In this document: piece by piece, positions 24,365-36,144 of the stretch
Numbering within the stretch: the stretch's first letter is position 1
How the letters are laid out: the number at the start of each line of letters is the position of its first letter
Origin: Plotosus lineatus
Taxonomy: Eukaryota > Chordata > Actinopteri > Siluriformes > Plotosidae
Reading direction: 5' to 3'
DNA: 64,000 bases
NCBI GenBank assembly: GCA_024760905.1
Contig: CM045731.1
Span: 56,956,625 to 57,020,624 of the forward strand
Made by a program: the position numbers and the translations under genes
The notes under the pieces: generated by a model
What the model was told of the DNA's origin: nothing
Seen by the model: the letters and a program-made list of their open reading frames with translations, nothing else
Databases searched by the model: none

Positions 24365-24745
24365 GCTGATCAAGCACCTATATCACGTACCTGAGGCCCT
24401 TCCTACTCCATCGGTACCTCCTGACCCCCATATTCAGCCTCTCCTGGCCCCAATTCCCTACTCCCCTCTTCAGCCCCTCCTGCCAGTACCTACACACACC
24501 CTCAGCCCTCACTGCAACCCCAGCCTATCCTGGCCCACTCACCTCAGTTTCTCCCTTTTCACACCCCATTGTGAATTTCTCTTTGGGATTAATAGGTGTC
24601 CATCTTATCCCCTCCTGCCCCACCCGTACACACTCACAACCCCCCACTGCTCCCCAACCCAAAATCCCCTTTCACCCACTCCCACTGACACCTCAAGTTC
24701 CTACTATTTCACTCTCCTACCTCTGGCCTAAAAATCCCTTTACCC

Positions 24746-24782
<37 letters not shown>

Positions 24783-24880
24783 ACTCTCAGTCCCCACAGC
24801 CCATCCCCACACGACACAACTCAGCCTTACTCTGCCCTTTACCTACTTTTTAGCCTTTTTGTTGTTATGTCATACCCGGA
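24365..24880. repeat. C/T-rich low-complexity tract with (CA)n
   Basis: Strongly pyrimidine-rich, with recurring CCCCTCCTG, CCCCAATTCCC and CACACACTC words and (CA)n at 24749-24778. No coding support. Confidence 0.6.
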
Positions 24881-25171
24881 GCTTGGGGTGAAGTGACTTA
24901 TTCAAAAAACACAATACGTACTGAAACATAGACTACCCAAGTTTAATGTTAAAAGATGATACTGACCACCTGCTAACAAACTGTGCTGATGAATGCACTG
25001 GCTTAATTGTCATTGCTAAATGTTACAGCCCTGCACCATTTTAACACTAATGAGGTCGGTTAATGGCTTGAAGAACACAAAATGGTCCGGCAGAATAAAA
25101 ATCTGATGAGGTCTCAACTTATATCTTGTGCGAAGTTGAGAAAACTTCATCCTTCACGCACTCTGCGATGG

Positions 25172-25211
<40 letters not shown>
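25172..25211. repeat. (GA)n microsatellite
   Basis: About 19 AG units. Confidence 0.93.
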
Positions 25212-25212
<1 letters not shown>

Positions 25213-25589
25213 GTTAATCATTTATGATTGTCGGCGCTCTTCAAGGCGCTCCAGCGCTCCCGTTTCCCCCTGACATTTAATTTGTCTGAAAATCAGTGAG
25301 TGTGCAGTCTGATCATGGCGCATGGACTTGCAAGGCGTCTTCTTCTCCTCCTCCTCCTCCCCACCTCCCCTGAACCACAAGATATTTAATTCAACTCTGT
25401 GTTCATGCAGTTACACACTCACATATAGTGGTGTTCGAGGTTAGAAATTGGTGGAACAGGCATACAGTATAGATTTATTGGGTTTTAGCTACTTCTACAA
25501 ATCTGTGGAAGAATCCAGCCAGAATCCGTAGCAGCTAACTTCAAGTTTATTGTGAGGCAACTCAGAGTCATTATAGCTAATAAAAACTA

Positions 25590-27173
25590 CAGTGCTGTGC
25601 AAAAGTTGTTGTCCCCAGACCAATTTCTGACATTTTTTGCAGGTTTGTCACGGTCATCCATTTCAGATCAAGCAAACCTAAATATTATACAAAGATAAAA
25701 CACAACTAAACACAAAATGCAGTTTTCAGTGCCAATTGCATTTATTAAGGGGGGAAAAAACCCATCTGAATCTGCAAGTACCTATGTGAATAAGTAATTG
25801 CCCCCCATAAACCTAATAGTTGGTTGAACTATCTTTTGCAGCAATAACTGCAATCAAGCGTTTGCGGTAAGAGACGATGAGTCTTTCACATCGCTGTGAT
25901 GGGATTTTGGCCCTCTCTTCTCTGCAGAATTGTTTAAGATCAGCCAGATTGGATGGTTTTCGGACATGAACAGCCTTTTTAAGGTCATGCCACAGCATCT
26001 CAATAGGGTTCAGGTCAGGACTTTGACTGGGCCACCCCAAAACCCTCATTTTATTCTTTTTAGCCATTCAGAAATGGACTTACTGGTGTGCTTTGGATCA
26101 TTGTCTTGCTGCAGTCCCCAGGTGCACTTTAGCTTGAGGTCTTAAACTGATGGACAAACATTCTTCGCCAGGATTTCTTGGTCGCGAGCAGAATTCATGG
26201 TTCCATCAAACATGACAAGTCGCCCAAGTACTGTAGCAGCAAAGCAGGCCCAGATCATCACACTTCCACCACCATGTTTCACTGTTGGCACAATGTTATT
26301 TTTATCAAACGCAGTGTTCCTTTTGCACCAGATGTAACGGGATGCATTTCTCCCAAAAGGTTCAACTTTAGTTTCATCAGTCCAGAGGACATTTTCCCAA
26401 AAGCTTTGGGGATGATCAAGGTGATTCTTAGCAAAAGTGTGTCGTGCCTTAATATTCTTTTTTTTTTAACAGTGGCTTTCGCCTTGGAACTCTTCGTTAG
26501 ATGCCATTTTTGCCTCGTGTCTTTTTGATGGTGGAGTCATGAACATTGACATTAACTGAGGTAAGTGAGGCTTGTAGTTGTTTAGAAGTGGTTTTTGGAT
26601 CCTTTGTGACCTCTCCAATTAGTCTGCACCGGGCTCTCTGGGTAATTTTGGTTGGTCGGCCACTCCTGGGAAAGGTCACCACTGTGCCATAGCTTCTCCA
26701 TTTATGGATAATGTCTCATAGAGTGGTCTGCTGGAGTCCCAAAGATTTACCAATTACTTTGTATCCTTTCCCAGAATGAGACATCTGTATCATCTTCTTT
26801 CATGTTTGCTCTTGAAGCTTACCTTGTGAGACAGGTTTTATGCTAGGGATCTCCTGATTGGAAATATCTGGTAGCAATCAGGCCTGAGTGTTGCAATGAA
26901 ATTTAATTCCATTTTCCCCAATAATAGGATTAATCACAATTACTTCACCTTTTAGGGAGGGGAGGGGGCAATTACTTTTTCACAGAGATTCATGTAGGTT
27001 TGTATAGGATTTTTCTCTTAACCAATAAAATCACAACAGGAAAACTGCATTTTTGAATGCTTGGGTTATCTTTATTTATTTAAATTTGTTTGATGATCTG
27101 AAAAAGTTAAGTGTGACAAAGGTGCAAAAAAAGGAGGAAATCAGTAAGGGGCAAAAAAATTTGCAAAGCACTG
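25590..27173 (-). mobile_element. Tc1-like DNA transposon, full length but inactive
   Basis: The 1584-base element lies between TA dinucleotides (25588-25589 and 27174-27175), with ends CAGTGCTGTGCAAAAG and TTTGCAAAGCACTG. Similarity between the ends reaches inward for roughly 200 bases (AAATGCAGTTTTC and AGTAATTGCCCCC occur in both, inverted), as in Tc1 elements with long inverted repeats. The interior encodes a decayed transposase on the minus strand. Confidence 0.9.
25813..26830 (-). pseudogene. Tc1 transposase pseudogene
   Basis: In several frames the minus strand reads VVTFPRSGRPTKITQRARC (the GRPR-like AT-hook between the two helix-turn-helix motifs) and DSTIKK. A broken DDE core follows, with the aspartate of WTDETKV near 26375 and the aspartate of QQDNDPKHTSK near 26090. 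The C-terminus has GWPSQSPDLNPIEMLWHDLK at 26038-25980, the third catalytic block (here DDxE: E of PIE). In-frame stops and frameshifts, including one in a T run at 26457-26468, mean no active enzyme. Confidence 0.88.
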
Positions 27174-27794
27174 TATATATAAACGGACCGAGACAGATCA
27201 TATATTTCTTGGCTAAACCAAGTTTTATATTAGCGTAGAGACTTGATAGATCTTTCTAGCAACTATTGTGTCATCAGGGTGGCCTTCCAGTGTGCATCGT
27301 AAAGTCATGAATGTTTGTAAACACCAGAAATAGGAATTTAAGCCTTGATGAGTATTCCAGGTTAACTAAAGTGATAATAGCAATACTTTGTTTTGACAAA
27401 TGACTGAATGTATCAGTCTAATGGGCATGTCTTTGAACTATGGGAGGAAACCCATACAAGCATGAGGAGGACACACTCTCAGCAATCCCAGGACTCAAAC
27501 ACACAAAATTTGACAGATATAAAGAAGTAGTTGTGTACTATCAGGACCAGGCTACCATACAGTCTCAAGAAGCCTTGTTTATGGTTAGCTCCCAGAAAAT
27601 CAGGAGCTATAGAAATGAGGTATGCAGGATTACTACTGTGAGTGCTAGAAAGAATTTATGGACGAGTGACCTTGACCTGCTTTTCAAGGTCACAAAGGCA
27701 AAACTGTATAGTGTACTGTATTAGGTTTCTGGACAGCAACTTGCCACACACTGAATCTGGGGCTTTCACAATTGCTATGCTTGTATTGGTATTT

Positions 27795-28095
27795 CATGAA
27801 ATGTTCCTGTGGCAGTGGTAAAGTGCTGGATTACCGATCTTAAGGTTGGGGTACAAACCCTACTGTTAACGGTTGTCACTGCTGTCACCCCCAGTGCAGC
27901 TAACATGTCTCTCATGGTCTATGGTGTGAGGCATGTAAAACAACCACTGTTGACTTTCGACAAGAGGAGGCTGTGTGTTTCTACCCTGAGGTCCAGGGTG
28001 TACTCTGCCCTTGCCCATAGTCGGCTGAGATGGGCATCAGCCTCCCTGCAACCCTAATTATGATCAAGTGGTTCAAAAAATGAATGAATGAATGA
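27795..28095 (+). mobile_element. SINE A-prime: SINE A head with a different 3' half
   Basis: The head region (GGCAGTGGTAAAGTGCTGG; CAGTGCAGCTAAC; GTCTATGGTGTGAGGCATG) is that of SINE A. The second half is TCCAGGGTGTACTCTGCCC, AGTCGGCTGAGATGGGC, CAGCCTCCCTGCAACCCTAA and a (GAAT)n tail, which is the 3' end found in type B SINEs. The LINE-derived piece of SINE A is absent. Confidence 0.7.
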
Positions 28096-28192
28096 AATGT
28101 TCCTTTCACTGAGCGATTCTGGACCCCTGTTGTCTATTTGTATTATTATTCGTAGTAGTAGTAATGTAATTAGCAAAAAAGATCCAAGTCAA

Positions 28193-28367
28193 GCCATTTG
28201 CATTTACATTTGACTGACACTCTTATATAGAGCAACTTACATTCATCATTTTTATACAACTGCGCATTTGAGGGTTACGGGCCTTGCCCAGCAGTTGGAG
28301 TCTGGTAGTCATGGTAGGGTTTAAACCCCCAACCTTCGGATTACCAAGATTTAACCACTTACCATTT
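28193..28367 (-). mobile_element. tRNA-headed SINE (type C)
   Basis: Same order as at 15888: TTTGCATTTACATTTGACTG, AGCAACTTACATTC, GAGGGTTACGGGCCTTGCCC, then the reverse head. Confidence 0.7.
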
Positions 28368-28369
28368 AA

Positions 28370-29083
28370 TACTTATTCTATAATTAATAATTATTTCAGA
28401 CGTGCCAATACTTGTTTACTAGCTGGGCTCAGTGATATGATTTAACTCTAATTTTATCGCTTTGGATTACGACACTGCAACAGTCGGTCTATAGCACACA
28501 CCTACATAAATACACGCCGGTTTGACAAGCTTTCAACGTGGATTTTGCTCATCTTTGACCTTTGATGGCAATCCGATGTGATTTCAGTGGAAATGGAGCA
28601 GCAAATGGCCAGCGTTAAGGTTAATGTACAGTAAAAGGAGAGGAGTACACGAAGAAAGGAGTTCGAATGAGTTTTAAAGGGAACAAAGGCGCAGCAGCAG
28701 TCAGACTGGAACGGAGACATGTGTATCAACACTGCCCCCTACAGCCTGACCATTATTAATAATTTAATTTTTATTCATCATAATTATTAGATTTATCAGC
28801 ATTTTAACATCACATACTGTACACAGCATCAAAAAAAATAATAAATAAACTTACTGGACAGTTCTGTGGTTCATATTGCTGACACTAATGATTCATGAAG
28901 CCTCGAAGGAAATTCTTTATGAAACAAATAAACAAACAAAAATCAAGAGAACTGACTCAAAGTTTATAAAGTACTCACTCATATGCTCCGGCCTTCCTGG
29001 AGTCGGATCAAGCTGTTCAGCAAAGTTCACTGGACAAAAGCACACCAACACACACCCACATCCCTTTGTGTCTCACACACAGA
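28370..29083. other. Gene-free stretch
   Basis: AT-rich sequence without recognised genes or repeats. Confidence 0.35.
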
Positions 29084-29334
29084 GACACCTAGGGATGCAG
29101 CCATGGGGGGCAAACCAGTGTCTTTCCCTCACGCCGGTCCCTAGGGATGCAGCCATGGGGGGGGGGGGCAAACCAGTGTCTTTCCCTCACGCCGGTCCCA
29201 AACCCGGATAAATGCAGAGGGTTGGGTCAGGAAGGGCATCCGGCGTAAAACAAATGCCAAATAAAATATGCGAGTCACTACAAAGAATGTCATACCGGAT
29301 CGGTCGAGGCCCGGGTTAACAACGACCGCCATCA

Positions 29335-30470
29335 GTGCTGTCAACCAACAGGGTGCTGGTGGAAATTGGACTACTGTTGGTCGAAGACGTCGAAGAAGGA
29401 GAGGTGGGAGGTGTTGTCCATAGGCAGAGAGAGAAGAGGAAAGGCATGATTCTAGGACTGAAAATAGGGACTTTTAATGTTGGAACTATGGCAGGAAAAG
29501 GTAGAGAGCTGGTTGACATGATGCAGAGGAGGAAGGTGGACATACTCTGTGTTCAGGAGACCAGGTGGAAAGGTAGCAAGGCGAGAAGCTTAGGAGCAGG
29601 GTTTAAGCTGTTTTTTCATGGTGTGGATGGGAAGAGAAATGGAGTAGGAGTCATCTTGAAGGAGGGGTTGGCCAGGAATGTTCTAGAAGTGAAAAGAGTG
29701 TCAGACAGAGTGCTTATGCCCCACTGGCATGGTGTGAGCTAGAAGAGAAGGAGAGATTCTGGAGTGACTTAGATGAAGTGATGCAGAGTACCCCCAGAAA
29801 TGAAAGAGTGGTTATTCGTGCAGACTTCAATGGACATGTTGGTGCAGGAAACAGAGGGGACAAGGAAGTGATGGGCAGGTTTGGTATCCAGGACAGGAAA
29901 ACAGAAGGACAGATGTTGGTAGATTTTGCAAAAAGGATGGAAATGGCTGTGGTGAATACTTTCTTCCAGAAGAGACAGGAGCATAGGGTGACTTATAAAA
30001 GCGGAGGTAGGAGCACACAAGTAGACTACATTTTGTGCAGGCGATGTAATTTGAAGGAAGTCAGTGACTGCAAAGTAGTAGCGGGTGAGAGTGTTGCCAA
30101 ACAGCATAGGATGGTGGTGTGCAGGATGACGCTGATAGTGAGGAAGGTGAAGAAGGCAAAGGCAGAGCAGAAGACAAAGTGGTGGAAGCCGAAAAAGGAA
30201 GAGTGCTGTGTTGTCTTCCAGGAGGAGTTGAAACATGCTTTGGGTGGTCAGGAAGTGCTTCCAGATGACTGGACAAATGCAGCTAATGTGGTAAAGGAGA
30301 CAGGTAGGAGAATACTTGGTGTGTCATCTGGAAGGAGAGGAGATAAGGAGACTTGGTGGTGGAATGAGGAAGTACAGGAGTGTGTACAAAGGAAGAGGTT
30401 AGCTAAGAAGAAGTGGGACATTGAGAGGACCGAAGAGAGTAAACAGGAGTACAGGGAGACAGCGTAAGGC
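29335..30470 (+). pseudogene. Endonuclease domain of the full-length LINE, frameshifted
   Basis: An apurinic-type endonuclease in pieces: 29335-29742 has [36 protein letters not shown] (the metal-binding Glu) and [10 protein letters not shown] deletion near 29718 removes the segment before AYAPQAGC. 29778-30467 has [18 protein letters not shown] (N and D of the catalytic site), [17 protein letters not shown] and a WWWNEEVQE linker. The enzyme of active relatives nicks the target DNA for primed reverse transcription. The break makes this copy a pseudogene. Confidence 0.82.
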
Positions 30471-30703
30471 GAAGGTAGCGGTGTCAAAAGCCAAACAGAG
30501 GGCGTATGATGACCTGTATGCTCGGTTGGAAAGTAAAGAGGGAGAAAATTATTTATACAGGGTGGCACAGCAGAGAAATAGAGATGGGAAGGACGTGCAG
30601 CAAGTTAGACTGATTAAGGACAGAGAGGGAAATGTATTGAATGATGCCAGAAGTGTGCTGGGAAGATGGAAAGAGTACTTTGAAGAGCTGATGAATAAGG
30701 AAA

Positions 30704-32113
30704 ATGAGAGAGAAAAAAAGAGTAGAAGAGGTGACTGTTGAGGACCAGGAAGTAGCAAAGATTAGTAAGGGCGAAGTGAGGAGGGCATTGAAGAGGATGA
30801 AGAGTGGAAAGGCAGTTGGCCCTGATGACATACCGGTGGAGGTATGGAAGTGTCTAGGAGAGGTAGCAGTAGATTTCCTGACAAGAACATTCAACAAGGT
30901 CTTAGAGAGTGAGAGGATGCAAGAGGAATGGAGAAGAAGTGTGACGGTGCCCATTTTTAAGAACAAGAGAGACGTGCAGAGTTGTGGCAACTACAGAGGG
31001 ATAAAGTTGAGCAATACGATGAAGTTATGGGAAAGAATAGTGGAAGCTAGACTAAGGGCAGAGGTCAGCATTTGTGAACAACAGTTTGGTTTCATGCCAA
31101 GAAAGAGCACCACAGATGCAGTATTTGCCTTGAGGATGTTAATAGAGAAGTACAGAGAAGGTCAGATGGAGCTGCATTGTGCCTTTGTGGATCTGGAGAA
31201 AGCATATGACAAGGTGCCGAGAGAGGAACTGTGGTATTGTATGAGGAAGTTTGGAGTGGCAGAGAAGTATGTCAGAGTGGTGCAGGACATGTATAAGGGA
31301 TGTAAGACAGTGGTGAGGTGTGCTGTTGGTGTGACAGAAGAGTTCAAGGTGGAGGTGGGACTGCATCAAGGGTCAGCTCTGAGCCCCTTCTTGTTTGCTA
31401 TGGTGATGGCCAGGCTGACAGACGAGGTTAGACAAGAATCTCCATGGACTATGATGTTTGCAGATAACATTGTGATCTGCAGTGAGAGCAGAGAACAACT
31501 GCAGGAAAATCTAGAGAGGTGGAGGTATGCCCTGGAAAGGAGGGGAATGACGGTTTGCCTCAGTAAAACAGAATACATGTGTGTGAATGACAAGGACCCA
31601 AGAGGAACGGTGAGGTTACAAAGAGAAGAGATAAGGAAGGTGGAGGATTTTAAGTACTATGGGTCAACAATCCAGAGCAATGGAGAGTGTGGAAAAGAGG
31701 TCAAGAAGCGTGTGCAGGCAGGTTGGAGAAAGGTGTCCAGAGTGATGTGTGATAGGAGGGTATCGGCAAGAATGAAAGGAAGAGTGTACAAGACGGTGGT
31801 GAGGCCAGCGATGTTGTATGGTTTAGAAACAGTGGCCCTGGGGAAAAGACAGGAGGCAGAGCTGGAGGTAGCAGAGATGAAAATGTTGAGGTTCTCTTTG
31901 GGAGTAACGAGGATGGATAGGATCAGGAATGAGCACATCAGAGGGACAGCACATGTGAGACGTTTTGGAGACAAAGTCAGAGGGGCTAGATTGAGATGGT
32001 TTGGACATGTACAGGGAGGGATAGTGAGTATATTGGTAGTAGGATGCCGAGGTTGGAACTACCAGGCAGAAGGCCTTGAAGAAGACCAAAGAAGATATTT
32101 ATGGATGTGGTGA
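30704..32113 (+). pseudogene. Reverse transcriptase of the full-length LINE, active site altered
   Basis: A 469-codon frame covers the whole RT domain: [72 protein letters not shown], then MFADNIVICSE. The second aspartate of the FADD box is AAC (Asn) at 31466-31468, which should abolish catalysis. The other three copies in the window keep FADD. The C-terminus is frameshifted shortly before the stop ([16 protein letters not shown] replaces [15 protein letters not shown]). Confidence 0.85.
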
Positions 32114-32244
32114 AGGAGGACATGAAGGTAGCTGGTATAAGAGAAGAAGATGCAAAGGATAGGGTGAGATGGAGGCAGATCATGCGCTGTGGCGACCCCT
32201 GAAGGGAAAAGCCCAAAGGAAAAGAAGAAGTGACACCTCGGGGC

Positions 32245-32390
32245 AATTTTGGAAAAGCCAATTACCCCAATTACTGCATGTGCTTGGACAGTCGAAGGAC
32301 ATTTGAGCACCAAGAACAAAACTCATGCAAACTCCAGACAGAAACACCTTCAGTGTGCCTGGGACTTGAACCCAGAACCTAAGGAAAACG
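32245..32390 (-). mobile_element. SINE fragment (type B-like)
   Basis: GGGGCAATTTTGGAAAAGCC, TGCATGTGCTTGGACAGTC, ATGCAAACTCCAGACAGAA and GGGACTTGAACCCAGAACC are the reverse order of a tRNA-headed type B body. Confidence 0.6.
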
Positions 32391-32399
32391 TAAAGAAAA

Positions 32400-35300
32400 C
32401 CCAAAACTTTTAACAGCACCTCAGTGAAACAATCACACAGACAACATGTGAAAGCAAATAACTGATTTATTAGGATTGTTGACGGATAACTTTTTTAAAC
32501 ACCTCCCAAACAGCCAGCCATTAAAAAGCCACATTATAAAGAATTTGCATAATAAAATTAATTTAATATAAACCACATAGTGGAAGTGATCAACGAAAGA
32601 CTTTGCTGCATGGCGACTAAAAGATTTGACAGGGTTTATTTTTTAACCTCAGGAGAAATTGTCAGTTGAATGAATAATGGAGACAACACACACACAGACA
32701 ACACAGTAAACCAAAAGCAAAACCCCTAAAAAAAAATAAACCTTTAAAAATCATGAAACACAGAAAAACAACAAATAAACCCTCACACACACTGAAGTGC
32801 ACAATCAGCAAGTAAAACAAGCTGCCTTTCTGAAACCCCGGCCACGTTGTCACACACAGGCAGTTAATCATCTCATACTCCTGTATGAAGTAAATAGCTT
32901 ATTAAATAAAACTTCTACATAATAAAAGAAGCTTTAACTAGAGCTTCGTTCCAACACAATTTCCATAACACACCCTCGTCGACTTCCCCAACCCGTTCAC
33001 CCTCACTTAAATCTGGTATGTTGTTAGGGTAGTTTTCCTGAACATTACGATATTACCCAGAACATAACGCCTTCAGTGCTTATGTTCATCTCAATCCTGC
33101 ACATTTTTGCCAACTTTTTTGTACTCTGATTCTTTGCACTTTCAATGTGAGACTGTGAACACAAGACATTATGTTTAAATGGTTAAAATAGCACAAATAT
33201 AAATTATATAGCGCAAAAGTGGCAGAAAAATATTCTCCAGGCACAGAGCTGATGATTGGTGCTAAAAATTCAGCGGTTTAGCTAGCATTCATCTGCTGTA
33301 AAATAATATAAAGTGGAATAACAATAAAAAAAATACAAAAATATGTCCGGAATATCAACATTTCACTCAGATGTTTTGGCAAAATGCCGATAAAATACTC
33401 AGGACGAGTACAATTAATAAAAACCTCACTTAGCATGGGAAGCTAATGAATCTGCCTGCTGTGCCATACTACATGCTACTTTTCTGAAACAGCTCAAGAA
33501 CATTATCAGAAATCTGGCAATTCTTTGCAATGTTCTTGTAGAAGAGATGAATGCAAAACTGTTGGACTCAAGTCGTGAGGGGAAGTTGACGATAGTGTTT
33601 AAGCGGTACTGGAACTCAGAGCTAGTGTATAAAATATTACAAGAAATTACACATTCCACAAGGAGGAAGTTGACATAAAAGCTTACAAAAACAGTACATT
33701 TTGGGAGAACTTTTTGAAAATGGCAGAAAAAAAAATCCTGTGAATTTAGTGAAAAGGTTTTGGCATCCACCAAGAATCTAAATTTCTAGGTGTAAAAATT
33801 AATATCCGACTGCTTGGAGCTAATGGTGCTAAAAATTTAGCTTTCATCTATATAAATTATTGCAAACAGGGAAAGGGCAAAAAAAATAAATATGGAATAG
33901 TTACATGTATAAAGGTTTCCATTTCTCGGAACCAGCTAGCTATAAATGGCAAGCTAGTTACACCCCCCCCCCCCAAAATACCGCATACATAAACACAGAT
34001 GAGTCTAATCTACAAGGACCCTTTCAGTATTTCTCTCAAAAAATAAAAAAATAAAAAATAAATAGATAAATAGAGAACTATTAATAATTACATTAAATTC
34101 ATCTGTCACTGTACAAACACAGATATAAACGGCAGTTTAATAGCCTGTTCTCGGGAGATAAATAATACGGAATTAATTGTAAATGGGAATTAATCGGAAT
34201 CAAATATTCTACTTAAATGTTAACCAATCTTTGATGAACTTGTGGTGATTTCTTCATTTTTAACCAATTTGCACAACTTTAGTTTTACTTCTGACAAGCA
34301 AACTTGCTGCCTGGGGGAAGGAGCAGCTAGTAGGCGCTGCAATCTGATGCATTTTACCTCAACAACAAACTTTAACTACTTATAACTTGAAATTATCTTC
34401 CAAAATCACACTGAGGCTCCACAGAGCTGCTTTAATAGAATTTAATTTTTTCATAAAAACAGGAGGTCAATGACTTCTACTGCCGTTGGCAACCTTAGTT
34501 TGTTAGCAACTGAAGAAATCACCTTCACACAGTTGAAGTGTGTAGTATATTTGAATTGAGGCGAAACAAGTGTGTTACAAAAGGATTTGGAGGCAGAAGG
34601 TGTGAGATTTGGGGGCGGGGTAACAAAAGTTAGCTGGGACATCACAATTTTCTTGTAGGTTTTTATAGCAGGAGGGTGGATTGATACATGGTAAGAAATT
34701 AAGTCGCAACAATTTTTTTCTACAATACTGATATCTTTTTACTGAATTTTTAACGTACCTAATTTTTTGTAAAATTATTAGTTTTCTTTACTTCAGTGTC
34801 ATTGAAATAACTTCAACAATGTTTCAATTATTTTTTTCCTATTTGAAAAACAAAAAGTTTTTTCTTTCATATCACGACTCATTTACGTAGCAGTGCGTGA
34901 TTTAGCTTTGTGCCGATTATCAGTTATCCGATAGGATAACATTTGATCTTCTGGAAAGATAAAGTGTAGACTTAAAATGCAATAGTTTGATTATACTGTA
35001 AAGTGTAATGAAATCGATGATGTAAATCAATGCGAGGCAAAATATAAACATCAAGACATGCCAAACCGTATCATTAACGACCGAACATATTTATCGGAAA
35101 CCAACAATTGCAAAAAAACTAACGCCAATGTAGACTTTCGGTACTCCCAAAAACAAAATAAAAACCCTGCATGAATTCAAGCAACACCACGAAGCCTGGC
35201 ATACTTTTCTTAATTACACGCCCTTGTCATCGACCCCACTGTGCCACTGCCACAATAATCATCGCGATGAGTTTGACTGGAAGGCTGCCCAGAATGCAGT

Positions 35301-35580
35301 GCATTTCTACATACAAGGTTATACATAGTCAATTTGCTAAAATGACTAATCAGCGATGCTAGCTATTTCGCAAGGAAATTATTTTCCAAACACTTGTCTA
35401 ACATGACGTGACCTCTCTTACATCTAGAGGAGGGTCGACGAGGACACATTATATATCGTAACCCAAGACTTGTCTGTTCACCTGAGCAACTCAAACCTCT
35501 ACACACTCGCACACACAAACACACACAATACAAACCTTTACACACGTAACACAACCCTCTGTACATCTACCTCAGAAATT
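32400..35580. other. AT-rich gene-free stretch downstream of e2f1
   Basis: No coding sequence is recognised. A run of 12 C at 33963-33974 and several A/T runs are the only distinctive features. A longer e2f1 3' UTR reaching into it cannot be excluded. Confidence 0.4.
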
Positions 35581-35584
35581 AAAC

Positions 35585-35590
35585 TTTAAT
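35585..35590 (-). terminator. Candidate e2f1 poly(A) signal ATTAAA
   Basis: On the minus strand ATTAAA lies about 310 bases after the e2f1 stop. A GT-rich run (TTGTGTGTGTTTGTGTGTG on the minus strand, near 35512-35530) follows 55-75 bases later, as expected of a downstream element. Upstream is an AU-rich element ATTTATTTA (near 35624-35632). Confidence 0.5.
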
Positions 35591-35814
35591 AGAAGGGGAA
35601 AGTGATTAGGTTATAATTATACAATATAAATAAATTAAACAGAGAACGAAGCTGAGCTTGGGGACAGCGGGAGGTGTCGAAGTGCAGATGACAAGACGAA
35701 AGGCCACTCAGAGCCATGCCGATATATAGCATGATGAAGTGCTGAAGATATAAACGGGACATGGTTCATCCTTTTCTTCCAGACATTTAGGGTCAAAATA
35801 CGAAAGAAAAAAAA

Positions 35815-35821
35815 AAAGTGC
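35815..35821 (-). promoter_or_regulatory. miR-17-family seed match in the e2f1 3' UTR
   Basis: GCACTTT on the minus strand, 79 bases past the stop codon, is the 7-mer complement of the AAAGUGC seed. Repression of mammalian E2F1 through such 3' UTR sites is established. Use of this site in fish is inferred. Confidence 0.5.
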
Positions 35822-35899
35822 TTTTCAAAGGGGGTTCCACTATTTTTCCATCCACACGGGCGAAGTGAAGGCAACGAAGAGCAGTGCGGGCAGAGATTC

Positions 35900-36144
35900 T
35901 CAGAACAGAGGTCCGAGGTCGGTGAAATCACAGTCGAACAGTTCGCTGATGCCCTCATGATCCTCCAGACCAAAGTGGTAGTCTTGCGTGTGGGGCGGAG
36001 ACAAGCTGATGAAACTATCCAGCGGCAGGCCGAAGGGATCCGAACCAGGACCGGCCTGATCCAAAAGGAAGTCTGATGAACCCAATGTCAAAGGGTCAAA
36101 GTCGGTCATCTCGCCGATACCAGAGAACGAGTCGAGAAGTGACT
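35900..36144 (-). CDS. e2f1: e2f1 exon 7: transactivation and Rb-binding region
   Basis: Starts after TTTGTTTCCAG with AGTCACTTC and ends at TGA (35902-35900). It encodes [17 protein letters not shown], the hydrophobic-acidic activation region [10 protein letters not shown] and the pocket-protein binding sequence. Codes residues 351-431. Confidence 0.95.

Larger units (their letters stand above)
29091..32232 (+). mobile_element. RTE-like LINE, full length, 7-bp target duplication
   Basis: The 3142-base element is flanked by GACACCT at 29084-29090 and 32233-32239. The 5' region is partly duplicated in tandem (29091-29142 and 29143-29199, starting AGGGATGCAGCCATGGGG). Next comes GTCAGGAAGGGCATCCGGCG, the segment also present in SINE A. 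The endonuclease runs 29335-30470 in two frames (MKIGT-type start, [30 protein letters not shown]). The RT frame runs 30704-32113. The 3' end is CTGTGGCGACCCCTGAAGG and an AAAGAAGAAG tail. Frameshifts and an RT active-site change (FADD to FADN) make it inactive. Confidence 0.93.
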
